This document shows, in pieces, positions 1 to 6,184 of a stretch of DNA of 7,755 nt (within the stretch, counting starts at the first letter, position 1; every line of letters begins with the position of its first letter). The notes under the pieces are model-generated. The model saw nothing but the letters and a program-made list of their open reading frames with translations, searched no databases and was not told where the DNA came from. The stretch comes from Candidatus Limnocylindrales bacterium. GTDB taxonomy: Bacteria; Chloroflexota; Limnocylindria; Limnocylindrales; CSP1-4. Made by a program: the position numbers and the translations under genes. The stretch covers positions 1 to 7,755 of the forward strand of contig JARLHH010000361.1 of NCBI GenBank assembly GCA_031292335.1. The letters are read 5' to 3'.

Positions 1-207
1 CGCTCCGCCGAGCCCGACGACCTCGCGGACACGTCCGATGAACGACTGGTGCTCCGGCTCCAGCGGCTGCGACTCGGGCTCCGGTGCGGGCGACTCGGCC
101 GCCGGCTCCTCCACCTTCGACCCGGTCCACTCCAGGAAGCTCCCGCACGAACCGCAGAAGCTGTCGCTGCTCGTGTTCTGGAATCCGCACTTGGAGCAGA
201 CGATCAC
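1..207 (-). CDS. N-terminal zinc-ribbon protein (3' partial)
   Basis: Sixty-nine codons are visible before the window edge, with no stop. Read from a GTG at 207, the protein starts with a compact zinc ribbon: CSKC (4-7), ten residues, then CGSC (18-21), that is C-x2-C-x10-C-x2-C. Immediately after come SFLEWTG (23-29), an acidic, Pro-rich linker (about 30-54) and SFIGRVREVVGLGG (55-68). The four-Cys knuckle should bind one zinc ion and is typical of short zinc ribbons used for protein or nucleic-acid contacts. No signal peptide is seen. Its place just after the wedge genes suggests an eCIS-associated cytoplasmic or particle-bound accessory factor. I recall zinc-ribbon proteins at this position in actinobacterial eCIS loci, but the domains that would define its job lie beyond position 1. 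An in-frame ATG at 240 would add 11 basic residues and cannot be excluded. Confidence 0.78.
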   Translation of the reverse strand, partial: MIVCSKCGFQNTSSDSFCGSCGSFLEWTGSKVEEPAAESPAPEPESQPLEPEHQSFIGRVREVVGLGGA

Positions 208-340
208 GTGGCGCTCCCTCGACAGCCTGCCTGCCCGCATCCAGCGGGTGCGCTCCGCCGGGGCGTCGGGCTGCACGCGGGCGAACCGGCGAAACGTGCG
301 CGCATCGTAGCAAGCGAGCGGCGAAGCACACGCGCGTGGC
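208..340 (-). other. Intergenic gap between the gpI-like gene and the zinc-ribbon gene
   Basis: This 133-bp gap is the longest non-coding stretch in the window. It contains a perfect 10-bp palindrome, CACGCGCGTG (329-338), just after the gpI-like stop. About 20 bp further downstream (around 304-309 on the minus strand) is TACGAT, which could pass as a -10 element, but no good -35 hexamer stands in front of it. There is no hairpin followed by a T run, so no intrinsic terminator is seen. A weak internal promoter for the zinc-ribbon gene is possible but unproven. Confidence 0.3.
214..220 (-). promoter_or_regulatory. Ribosome binding site deciding the GTG start of the zinc-ribbon gene
   Basis: GAGGGAG lies 6 nt upstream of the GTG at 207, while the alternative in-frame ATG at 240 has only a poor GGAG at a long distance. 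The GTG start also places the zinc ribbon at the very N-terminus, as in similar small zinc-ribbon proteins. Confidence 0.65.
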
Positions 341-880
341 TCACGCGGATACGATCTCCACCCGGTGAGGCACGTGGGCGGGCTTGGCGGTCGCCACGAG
401 CGCGTCCAGGCCGGCCGCGGAGACGGTCGCCGGATCCTTGACGGTCACCCGGACCAGCAGGTCCGGCGAACCGCCGGCCGGGAACGAAGCGCCGGGATCG
501 TGCGACCAGGCGGTGGCGCCCGGCTCCGCGATCTCGACCTCTCCCCCGGTGAACACGGCGACGTGCCCGGCGAGCCCAGCGACCGTACCCCGGATCCTGA
601 AGAGGTCGACCGCCGAGGCGACGAACGCACGGCGCCGCTCGATGGGCCACGTCTCGTCGAGTGTCGCGCCCGTCCAGCCGCCAAGCCATTCGAGGAAGTC
701 CTCCGGCGCCAGGGCCGGGTCCAGGTAGGCCGGGAAGCAGTCCAGGACCTGGACGACTCCCGCCAGCACCTCGTCGAAGGCCGCCGTGAGTCGCTGCGTC
801 ATGTCGTCGTCGCGGTAGACACCGGGTAGCTGCTGGCCAAGGGGATGCGGCGAGGGAAGGCCGGGGATGTGCCCGCGCAT
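341..880 (-). CDS. Compact tail wedge protein, gpI-like (TIGR02242/Tail_P2_I type)
   Basis: The 179-residue protein begins MRGHIPGLPSPHPLGQQLPGVYRDD; the L-P-x-x-Y element followed by a helix (TQRLTAAFDEVLAGVVQVLDC, 28-48) is typical of gpI/TIGR02242 proteins. Other family features are APEDFLEWLGGWTG (58-71), DETWPIERRRAFVASAVDLFRIRGTVAGLAGHVAVFTG (75-112; the R-x-RGT turn is diagnostic) and a C-terminal strand-helix-strand (LLVRVTVKD, then a helix, then PHRVEIV) of the kind that ends these domains. GpI-like proteins pair with J in the wedge, as T4 gp7 pairs with gp6. The ATG at 880 is 4 nt after the J-like stop, with AGGAG unusually close to the ATG and a GGGG further upstream, so translational coupling is likely. 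An in-frame extension to 1393 overlaps the J-like gene and is rejected. This is the last gene of the tightly packed run; a 133-bp gap follows. Confidence 0.92.
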   Translation of the reverse strand: MRGHIPGLPSPHPLGQQLPGVYRDDDMTQRLTAAFDEVLAGVVQVLDCFPAYLDPALAPEDFLEWLGGWTGATLDETWPIERRRAFVASAVDLFRIRGTVAGLAGHVAVFTGGEVEIAEPGATAWSHDPGASFPAGGSPDLLVRVTVKDPATVSAAGLDALVATAKPAHVPHRVEIVSA

Positions 881-884
881 GCTC

Positions 885-2834
885 CTACGCCCCTTCGACC
901 AGCAGCTGGTGCTCGTAGCTGAACACCAGGGCGTGCGGTTCGAGGTCCAGGCGCTGGGTCGCCTGTCCCCGCTGGCCGGTGACCGGGTCGGCCCCGAACA
1001 GGCGCACGTCCTCGACGAGCTCGGTCCCCCGCAGGCCCTGGAGCACCGCGTAGACCTCGCCGACCTGGACCGGGCGGCCAAACGGCCACCCCGTGCCTTC
1101 CGGCCCGCCCGTGATCGGGTTGAAGTATGCGTAGATCGCGCGCACCGCCTCGTCCTGCAGGCGCGTCGGGTTGAAGCGCGGGCGGGCCCGGACGCGCGCG
1201 ACGATCGTGATGCCACGGTAGGCCGGCGGCTCCACGAGGATGCGGCTGCCGACAACGCGGCATTCGTCGAGCCGCGCGGCGACCCGCGCGAGCGTCTCGT
1301 CCGAAGGGAGCAGCTGGTCGAAGCGAAGCCGGTCGCCCTCGGCCTCCGCCGACGGGACCACCAGCACGCGGACCGAGCCCGCGTCGGCGCCATCGCCGGC
1401 GGCGACGGCCCGAACCCGGGCCAGCTCCGGGGCCGCCTCCAGGGCGATGTGCTCGAAGTCCTCCGTGGTCACCGCTCGTCCTCGCGTGCGCAGCGAGATC
1501 GGGCCGCGCAGCTTTGCGTTCTCGATGTCCTCGCCATCGACGCCGCCGGCCATGGAGCGGCGGTTCTCCACCCGCGAGACGTACGGGATGGAGCTCTTCA
1601 GGACGCTGATCGCGCGCGGGGCCAGGTTCCCGGCCCGTCCACCGCCGGTGAGATAGGCGTCCAGCCGGACACGGGCACCCTTCGGGGGGATCGCGCCGTA
1701 CTGCCGAACCGTCCCGTCCGGCTCGCGGACCGCCGGGCCGAACGAGATCTCGCCCGCCACGGCATCGAGCACGAAGTGGCGGTCAGCGGGGCCGGACGCG
1801 GCGAAGTCCGGGGCCTGGGTCCATTCCTGCCAGCCCGACTCGTCGTCGGAGACGCTGACCGTCATCGGCCGGTCGCCGGGCACGACCGGGTGATGCTTCA
1901 CGAGGAAGCGGCCGCCGGCGACACCCTCGGCGACGCCCAGGACCTCGTCGACGATGACGTCCGCGTGGACCGCCTCGGCCGTGCCGCCGATCGTGGCGGC
2001 CGCGATGCCGCGCACGTTCGGCGAGGACGAGTAGAAGGGCTGCCCCTCCTCGGGCTCGGTGACGCGCGCCCGCACCCAGCCCGCGCGCACCTTCTCGATG
2101 ACCGACGCGACGTGGCCTGCCGGGAGGTGGATCACGACGTCACCGTCGCGGTTCAGGCCGCCGGTGGTGTCACTGTCGAGGTCGCAGACCTCCCAGTCCG
2201 CGCCCGTCCAGGCTTCCCAGGCGAGCGGCGGCCAGGTCGGATCCACGCCCACGCCCTCGATGGTGCAGGCGAACCGGAGGCGCAGCGCGTTCGACGGGGC
2301 AGGCTCGCTCAGGCCGACCAGCAGGAGGTTGCCCGGCTTGGGCTGGGTCTCGAAGGCGAGGAAGTCGCGCGCGTTGAGAGCCTCGGTCGTCCGGTCGACG
2401 TGCTTCTTGCCGTCCGCCGAGGTGAGGGCGGCCGTGACCGAGACCGGCACGATCGGCAGGTCGTCGAGCGTGGTGAACACGATCGCGTTGTCGGTCTCCG
2501 TGCGGATGGTGGCCGCCTGGGTCCCACCGGCGATCCGGATCGCGTCCGGTTGCGGACCGGAGAGCCAGAACGTTACCTGGCCGCGCGCCGCCGACGGCGG
2601 GAACAGCCGGATCCCGATCAGCTCGAGGAACTTCACGTAGTTCCGGTCCGGGATCCGGTTGACCCGGTACAGGAGCTGGTCCGTCATCCAGGCGAAGAGC
2701 TCGATCAGCGTCACGCCGGGGTCGGAGACGTTGTGGTCCGTCCACTCCGGGCAGCGCTGCTGGACGAGCCGTTTCGCGTCGTCGACGAGGTCCTGGAAGC
2801 GGCGATCGTCCAGGTTGGGGACCGGCAGGGCCAT
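885..2834 (-). CDS. Putative baseplate assembly protein, J/gp6-like (TIGR02243 type)
   Basis: The 649-residue protein carries the family's recognisable N-terminus: LDDRRFQDLVDDAKRLV (8-24), then CPEWTDHNVSDPGVTLIELFAWMTDQLLYRVNRIPDRNYVKFLELIGI (28-75). The middle part is beta-rich and variable. From about residue 424 comes the baseplate_J-like core, with NRRSMAGGVDGED, ISLRTRGRAVTTEDFE (446-461) and the helical segment ending at ELARVRAV; the C-terminus (about 555-649) has NPTRLQDEAVRAIYAYFNPITGG and the final strands. Proteins of this type form the main wedge scaffold around the hub. The start at 2834 has GGAGGAG 6 nt upstream and follows the gp25 stop by 3 nt (TGAGCGATG). The gene ends with TAG, 4 nt before the next ATG. 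It is the only J-like protein in the window, whereas Afp and PVC carry two large wedge proteins (Afp11 and Afp12). Confidence 0.94.
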   Translation of the reverse strand: MALPVPNLDDRRFQDLVDDAKRLVQQRCPEWTDHNVSDPGVTLIELFAWMTDQLLYRVNRIPDRNYVKFLELIGIRLFPPSAARGQVTFWLSGPQPDAIRIAGGTQAATIRTETDNAIVFTTLDDLPIVPVSVTAALTSADGKKHVDRTTEALNARDFLAFETQPKPGNLLLVGLSEPAPSNALRLRFACTIEGVGVDPTWPPLAWEAWTGADWEVCDLDSDTTGGLNRDGDVVIHLPAGHVASVIEKVRAGWVRARVTEPEEGQPFYSSSPNVRGIAAATIGGTAEAVHADVIVDEVLGVAEGVAGGRFLVKHHPVVPGDRPMTVSVSDDESGWQEWTQAPDFAASGPADRHFVLDAVAGEISFGPAVREPDGTVRQYGAIPPKGARVRLDAYLTGGGRAGNLAPRAISVLKSSIPYVSRVENRRSMAGGVDGEDIENAKLRGPISLRTRGRAVTTEDFEHIALEAAPELARVRAVAAGDGADAGSVRVLVVPSAEAEGDRLRFDQLLPSDETLARVAARLDECRVVGSRILVEPPAYRGITIVARVRARPRFNPTRLQDEAVRAIYAYFNPITGGPEGTGWPFGRPVQVGEVYAVLQGLRGTELVEDVRLFGADPVTGQRGQATQRLDLEPHALVFSYEHQLLVEGA

Positions 2835-2837
2835 CGC

Positions 2838-3239
2838 TCACTCCTCCGCGGGGATCACGTAGAACGGGAAGACGAGGTTGCGCGGGTCGTTGGCCGACCC
2901 GATCGTGTAGCGGATGTCGATGTAGAGCGTGGACTGGTCGTCGGGGTCCGCCGTCACCTCCACGTCGCGGACGTCGATCCGCGGTTCCCAGCGGCGGAGC
3001 GAACGGCGCACGTCCGCGGCGATCCGGGCGAAGGTCGTGGCGTCGGCCAGGGCGAAGATCTCGTCGTGGATGCCGCAGCCGAACTCGGGACGCATGGGAC
3101 GCTCGCCGTGGGCGGTTCCCAGGATCAGCCGGATGCTCTCCTCGATCTCGCGCTCGTGGGTGACGAGGGCGATCCCGCCCGCCGAATCGGTCCGCAAGGG
3201 GAACGCCCAGCCGGCTCCGATGAACTCGTCGTTGACCAT
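2838..3239 (-). CDS. Baseplate wedge protein, gp25/gpW family (Afp9/Pvc9-like)
   Basis: At 133 residues it has the normal length of this family. The core pattern is intact: FIGAGWAFPL (6-15), then EREIEESIRLILGTAHGERPMRPEFGCGI (29-57), where E33-S35-I36, the GER-x-MRPEFG block and the following hydrophobic helix are the most conserved family features. The C-terminal half has the expected RWEPRIDVRDVEV (83-95) and the strand TLYIDIRYTI (104-113). In T4, P2 and eCIS baseplates this small protein binds the first sheath ring and the J/gp6-like wedge and helps start sheath polymerisation; that role here is inferred from the family. It sits 11 bp after the spike gene and 3 bp before the J-like gene. 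No PAAR tip gene lies on either side, although Afp has one (Afp10) next to its gp25-like gene. Confidence 0.95.
   Translation of the reverse strand: MVNDEFIGAGWAFPLRTDSAGGIALVTHEREIEESIRLILGTAHGERPMRPEFGCGIHDEIFALADATTFARIAADVRRSLRRWEPRIDVRDVEVTADPDDQSTLYIDIRYTIGSANDPRNLVFPFYVIPAEE
2841..2847 (-). promoter_or_regulatory. Ribosome binding site of the J-like baseplate gene
   Basis: GGAGGAG lies 6 nt upstream of the ATG at 2834. It sits inside the last codons of the gp25 gene (Glu-Glu) and confirms the chosen start. Confidence 0.8.
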
Positions 3240-3245
3240 GACGGT

Positions 3246-3252
3246 CCTCCTC
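3246..3252 (-). promoter_or_regulatory. Ribosome binding site of the gp25 gene
   Basis: GAGGAGG, 6 nt before the ATG at 3239, overlaps the TGA stop of the spike gene (3253-3251). Ribosomes ending the spike gene stop directly on the start signal of the next gene, which points to coupled translation. Confidence 0.8.
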
Positions 3253-5002
3253 AGCCCAGCGAGACCTGGGAGCCCTTGACGGACGTGACGCCCCCGGACT
3301 CCAGCGAGAGCTGGCCGGTTCCGCTCACCTTGGTGCTGGCGGGCGAGCTGATCTCCACGCCTCCCGTGCCGCTGATCTTCACCGAGCCCTGCGCGTCGAT
3401 CGTGATGTCGCCCTGGGCCTTCATCTCGACCTTGCCCCCTCCGTCGGCCGTGATCACGACCTTCTTGTTGGCCGAATCCACCTGCACCAGGATCGTGCCG
3501 TCGGCCGAGGAGATCAGGATCCCCTCCTTGCCCGACTCATCCGAGAACACGATCTTCTGGCCGGTCCGGCTGACGAGCTTGCGGGCCTTCAGGTGGTCCC
3601 CGTCGAGCTCGAACGGCGGGGGCGCGTCGACCCCGTTCCACAGGCCGCCCAGCACGTAGGGTTCGCTGACGTCGCCGTGGTGGAACGCGACGAGGACCTC
3701 GTCGTGGACCTCGGGAAGCCACACGAGGCCCCGGTTCGGGCCGTTTCCGGGAGCCACGACCCGGGCCCAGTCCGTCACGAAATCGGGCCCGAAGTAGGGC
3801 AGCTGCACACGGACGCGCCCCAGGTTGTTCGGGTCCTGGTTCTCGGTCACGAGGCCGATCTGCACGCCTCGCACCGAGCCTCCTGAGACATCGCTCCCGC
3901 CGCCCCCCGAGGCCAGCGACAGGAGCGTCCGCTCCTGTCGCCCGCTCATCTCGAGGTGGGTTCGGTAGCCCTTCTTGTCGAAGACGTGGCGCGTGTGCGT
4001 CAGCGTGTAGCGCCCGGCAAAGGGCGCGGCGACCAGGGAGACGTTGACCGACGCGCCGGCCTTGAGCCTGGGGTTGCCGTCCGCGATCCCGGTCGCCTCG
4101 GCAAAGGCGCTGCCGTGCTGCTCGGCGAGCGCCTTGGCGGCGGCGTCCACCACGGCCTGCGTGGTTCGCGGCCGGTTGCCGGTCACGTAGCCGGGCGAGC
4201 CGAACGCCGCGACAACCGATGGCGGCGTGTCCGGCAGCTGGACGCCGGTCGCCGTGGTCGGCTCCTCTGCGGTGAGCGCCGTCTTGCCGGACGCGTCCCA
4301 GCCGAGCACGTTGACCTTGGCGACCTGGCTTCCGGCCGTGGTCCGTGGGCGGAACTCCTTCAGCTCCTGCCCGAAGACCAGCTGAAGCGGGTTGGTGCTG
4401 TTGAGGTCGCCCGCCTCGGGGCCACCGGAAGCGGCCGGCGGCGGGCCGAAGTTGAACTTGCCGTCGTTCACGCCGACCTGGAAGCCCACCTCATCGGCCA
4501 TGTCGCTGAGGAACTCCCAGGCGGTCTGACCCGCCTGGTGGACGTACTCGAACACGGTCCGCGAGTCGGCGATCGTCCCGACTTCGAGCCCGAGCTGCGA
4601 GGCCACCTGGTTCGCGATGTCCGAGTACTTCTGCTGCCGGAACACGGCCGAGCGTCGCCCGTGCATGAGCCGGTGACCCTGGTCGTATCCACGGATGACG
4701 AGCGTCGGCGCCTTGGCCTCCCGGTACTCACCCTCCAGCGCCGTGACCTCGCCGGTGAACAGCGGCGACGGCGCATGGTCGCTGAGCGCCCTGCCCGAGA
4801 TGACGACCTTCGACCCGATCCTGGCGTGGGCCTTGCTCGCCGCGTCCCGGTCCGGCGTCTCCTGGAGCACGATCTCGAACGTGTCGGGGAGCAGGAGATG
4901 GTCGTCCACGACGAGGTGGAGCACGCTCGACAGCACGGCGGGGTCCAGCGGCTGGCCGTCGATCTCGATCCGGAAGAACGTGGCGACCGGGGCGTCGGGC
5001 AT
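3251..5002 (-). CDS. VgrG-like central spike protein (Afp8/Pvc8-like)
   Basis: The 583-residue protein fuses the T4 gp27-like hub and gp5-like spike. Residues 1 to about 360 are the phage late control D/hub region, with RGYDQGHRLMHGRR (104-117), YSDIANQVASQLGL (126-139) and QTAWEFLSDMADEVGF (159-174). Residues about 379-462 are the OB-fold base: GVQIGLVTENQDPNNLGRVR, then W-x-RVV-x-PGNGPNRG and LPEVHDEVLVAF-x-HGD, then P-YVLG-x-LWNG. Residues about 490-583 alternate short beta strands with Gly turns every 8-9 residues (VVITADGGG, VEMKAQGD, ITIDAQGS, VKISGTGG, VEISSPAS), as expected for the trimeric beta-helix needle. Nothing follows the needle, so no toxin domain is fused. The length is close to other eCIS spikes and shorter than many T6SS VgrG proteins. 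The ATG is 3 nt after the LysM gene stop (TGAGCGATG), with GGGAG about 9 nt upstream. The protein forms the tip of the tube and the hub around which the wedges assemble. Confidence 0.95.
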   Translation of the reverse strand: MPDAPVATFFRIEIDGQPLDPAVLSSVLHLVVDDHLLLPDTFEIVLQETPDRDAASKAHARIGSKVVISGRALSDHAPSPLFTGEVTALEGEYREAKAPTLVIRGYDQGHRLMHGRRSAVFRQQKYSDIANQVASQLGLEVGTIADSRTVFEYVHQAGQTAWEFLSDMADEVGFQVGVNDGKFNFGPPPAASGGPEAGDLNSTNPLQLVFGQELKEFRPRTTAGSQVAKVNVLGWDASGKTALTAEEPTTATGVQLPDTPPSVVAAFGSPGYVTGNRPRTTQAVVDAAAKALAEQHGSAFAEATGIADGNPRLKAGASVNVSLVAAPFAGRYTLTHTRHVFDKKGYRTHLEMSGRQERTLLSLASGGGGSDVSGGSVRGVQIGLVTENQDPNNLGRVRVQLPYFGPDFVTDWARVVAPGNGPNRGLVWLPEVHDEVLVAFHHGDVSEPYVLGGLWNGVDAPPPFELDGDHLKARKLVSRTGQKIVFSDESGKEGILISSADGTILVQVDSANKKVVITADGGGKVEMKAQGDITIDAQGSVKISGTGGVEISSPASTKVSGTGQLSLESGGVTSVKGSQVSLG

Positions 5003-5005
5003 CGC

Positions 5006-5728
5006 TCAGGGCTCCCGGACCGAGAGTTGCTTCGCCTCGACCAGGGACGGCACGAGCACGCGCGTTCCGGGGCTGAGCCGCATCGGGTCGTCGATCGCGT
5101 TGAAGGCGGCGATCCCCCGCCACAGGCCGGGGTCGCCGTATTCGCGATAGGCGACCCCGGCGAGGCTGTCGCCCTCGTCCATGACGACGCTGCGCCGGCT
5201 CTCGCGGGAGCCGGAGGTCGGGTTCGTTCCCTGGGGCTCCTCGGGGACCTCCTCGAGGGCGATCGTGCAGCTGGCCCGGATCGGCGTGCCATCCGGCTTG
5301 AAGAGGACGTACTTGGCCGAGACCGACTTGAGGAAGCAGCGGTAGTCCTGGAAGACCTGGCTCGCACCCCACTCGACGTTCAGGATCGGCGGCTGGGGCA
5401 CCTTGTCCATCGACGCCTTGGTCGGCTTCGTCCAGCCGAGCAGCGCCTTCACGCTCCGGGTGACGTCCACGTCGGCGTCGTCCCAGGCGTCGAACCAGAC
5501 CTCCATCTGGAACGACTGTGGCCCCGCGCCGTGGTACTCGGGCTTGCTCGCCGATCGGGCGCCGCGAGCCGGCGGGCGGTTCCAGTTGGCGGCCTTGCTC
5601 GTCGTGATCTCGGCAGGGTTGTACATGAACTGGAGCTCGCCGACGGCTTCGCCTCCGTCGGCCGGGGCCTGGGCGCCGCCCTCGACCCGCAGCACCGCGT
5701 GCTTGAGCTGGCCGCCGCTGAGCGTCAT
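5006..5728 (-). CDS. LysM-containing baseplate-tube adaptor (Afp7/Pvc7-like)
   Basis: The 240-residue protein has two parts. Residues 1-165 form a tube-like domain with the family signature ELQFMYNPAEITTSKAANW (31-49), an acidic stretch QMEVWFDAWDDADVDV (74-89), LLGW (97-100), and a strand region LNVEWGASQ (116-124) leading to LKSVSAKYVLFKPDGTPIRA (133-152). After a polar linker, residues 181-230 form one LysM domain (DEGDSLAGVAYREYGDPGLW, then FNAIDD and PGTRVLVPSL). In Afp, PVC and T4 (gp53/gp54-like) particles, proteins of this type join the tube to the spike hub, and the LysM fold acts as a protein-protein contact within the baseplate. Whether it also binds peptidoglycan is not shown. The ATG overlaps the stop of the tube gene by 4 bp and has only a weak ribosome binding site, so translation is probably coupled. 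The long upstream in-frame extension to 6166 is rejected because it reads the tube gene out of frame. Confidence 0.92.
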   Translation of the reverse strand: MTLSGGQLKHAVLRVEGGAQAPADGGEAVGELQFMYNPAEITTSKAANWNRPPARGARSASKPEYHGAGPQSFQMEVWFDAWDDADVDVTRSVKALLGWTKPTKASMDKVPQPPILNVEWGASQVFQDYRCFLKSVSAKYVLFKPDGTPIRASCTIALEEVPEEPQGTNPTSGSRESRRSVVMDEGDSLAGVAYREYGDPGLWRGIAAFNAIDDPMRLSPGTRVLVPSLVEAKQLSVREP

Positions 5729-6150
5729 CGCGTGAACCCGTTGTGGACGAGCTCGAGGACCTCGAGCGCTGCCTGGTTCGTGCCCGTGTCGAGGGTCGGC
5801 CCGGACCACTTCGCGGGGTAGACGCCGGCGAGCTTCCACGAGGTGACCTTGGTGCCGCCCGCGTCGAGGAGCTGGATCTCCGCGGTCGAGCGCTTCGGGG
5901 CGCTGGCGATGGAAGCCAGCCACGCCGCGACCTTCCCGGTGTCCTTGTCGATCGGCCGGGTCAGCTTGATGTTCTGGTACTTCGCGCGGCCCGCCAGCCG
6001 GTGGATGTAGTCGTTCTGGCCGCCCTCCTTGATCTCCTGGACGTCGTACTCGACGGACAGGCCCTCGCACTTGGTCCAGGCGCCGAGCTCCGTGTGGTCG
6101 TCCAGGGTGACCTTGAAGCGAAGGACGAGGCCGTACTCCGGATCGCTCAT
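5725..6150 (-). CDS. Contractile tail inner tube protein, gp19 family (TIGR02241-like)
   Basis: This 141-residue protein matches the usual length of T4 gp19-like tube subunits in eCIS and R-type tails. Hexameric rings of such proteins stack into the rigid inner tube that is driven into the target when the sheath contracts. Family patterns visible are: an N-terminal strand LVLRFKVTL (8-16), the block CEGLSVEYDVQEIKEGG (28-44) followed by N46, LAGRAKYQNIKLTRPI (52-67), and the C-terminal pattern YPAKWSGPTLD (111-121) ending in ALEVLELVHNGF (128-139). The start at 6150 is chosen for its AGGAGG site and because the protein begins directly with the family's N-terminus. It ends in an ATGA overlap with the next gene. 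Its place directly before the LysM adaptor and spike suggests a baseplate-proximal (Afp5-like) tube protein rather than the bulk tube subunit, but the sequence alone does not settle this. Confidence 0.93.
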   Translation of the reverse strand: MSDPEYGLVLRFKVTLDDHTELGAWTKCEGLSVEYDVQEIKEGGQNDYIHRLAGRAKYQNIKLTRPIDKDTGKVAAWLASIASAPKRSTAEIQLLDAGGTKVTSWKLAGVYPAKWSGPTLDTGTNQAALEVLELVHNGFTR

Positions 6151-6155
6151 CGCGA

Positions 6156-6161
6156 CCTCCT
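6156..6161 (-). promoter_or_regulatory. Ribosome binding site of the tube gene
   Basis: A perfect AGGAGG lies 5 nt upstream of the ATG at 6150. It fixes the start of the tube gene there rather than at the upstream in-frame ATG at 6210, which would add 20 residues unlike the family and overlap the preceding gene. Confidence 0.85.
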
Positions 6162-6184
6162 GGCAACCCGGCGCGGCGTGGCGC

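Noticed and set aside
208..240. Start of the zinc-ribbon gene at the ATG at 240
   Set aside because: It is in frame, but it lacks a good ribosome binding site and adds 11 basic residues before the ribbon, whereas the GTG at 207 has GAGGGAG at ideal spacing. Not fully excluded.
204..689. Minus-strand 161-codon open frame across the gpI-like gene and the gap
   Set aside because: Arg/Gly-rich shadow in another frame, with no family features.
881..1393. N-terminal extension of the gpI-like gene to an ATG at 1393
   Set aside because: It reads through the J-like gene in a wrong frame and gives Arg/Ser-rich junk. The ATG at 880 gives the normal family N-terminus.
867..3659. A 930-codon plus-strand open frame running antisense to the J-like, gp25 and spike genes
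   Set aside because: Its translation is Arg/Val/Asp-rich without any recognisable domain and runs across three well-supported minus-strand genes. Long antisense frames are expected in DNA this GC-rich.
3251..5002. Type VI secretion VgrG
   Set aside because: The spike domains are shared with T6SS, but the neighbours (gp19-type tube, LysM adaptor, J- and gpI-like wedge proteins) are those of an eCIS or tail particle, and no T6SS membrane-complex gene is present.
3956..5821. A 621-codon plus-strand open frame antisense to the spike, LysM and tube genes
   Set aside because: Composition is that of an antisense shadow, with no family motifs; the opposite strand carries clear spike, LysM and tube signatures.
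5729..6166. N-terminal extension of the LysM gene to an ATG at 6166
   Set aside because: It overlaps nearly all of the tube gene out of frame; the ATG at 5728 forms a standard ATGA overlap and starts a normal family N-terminus.
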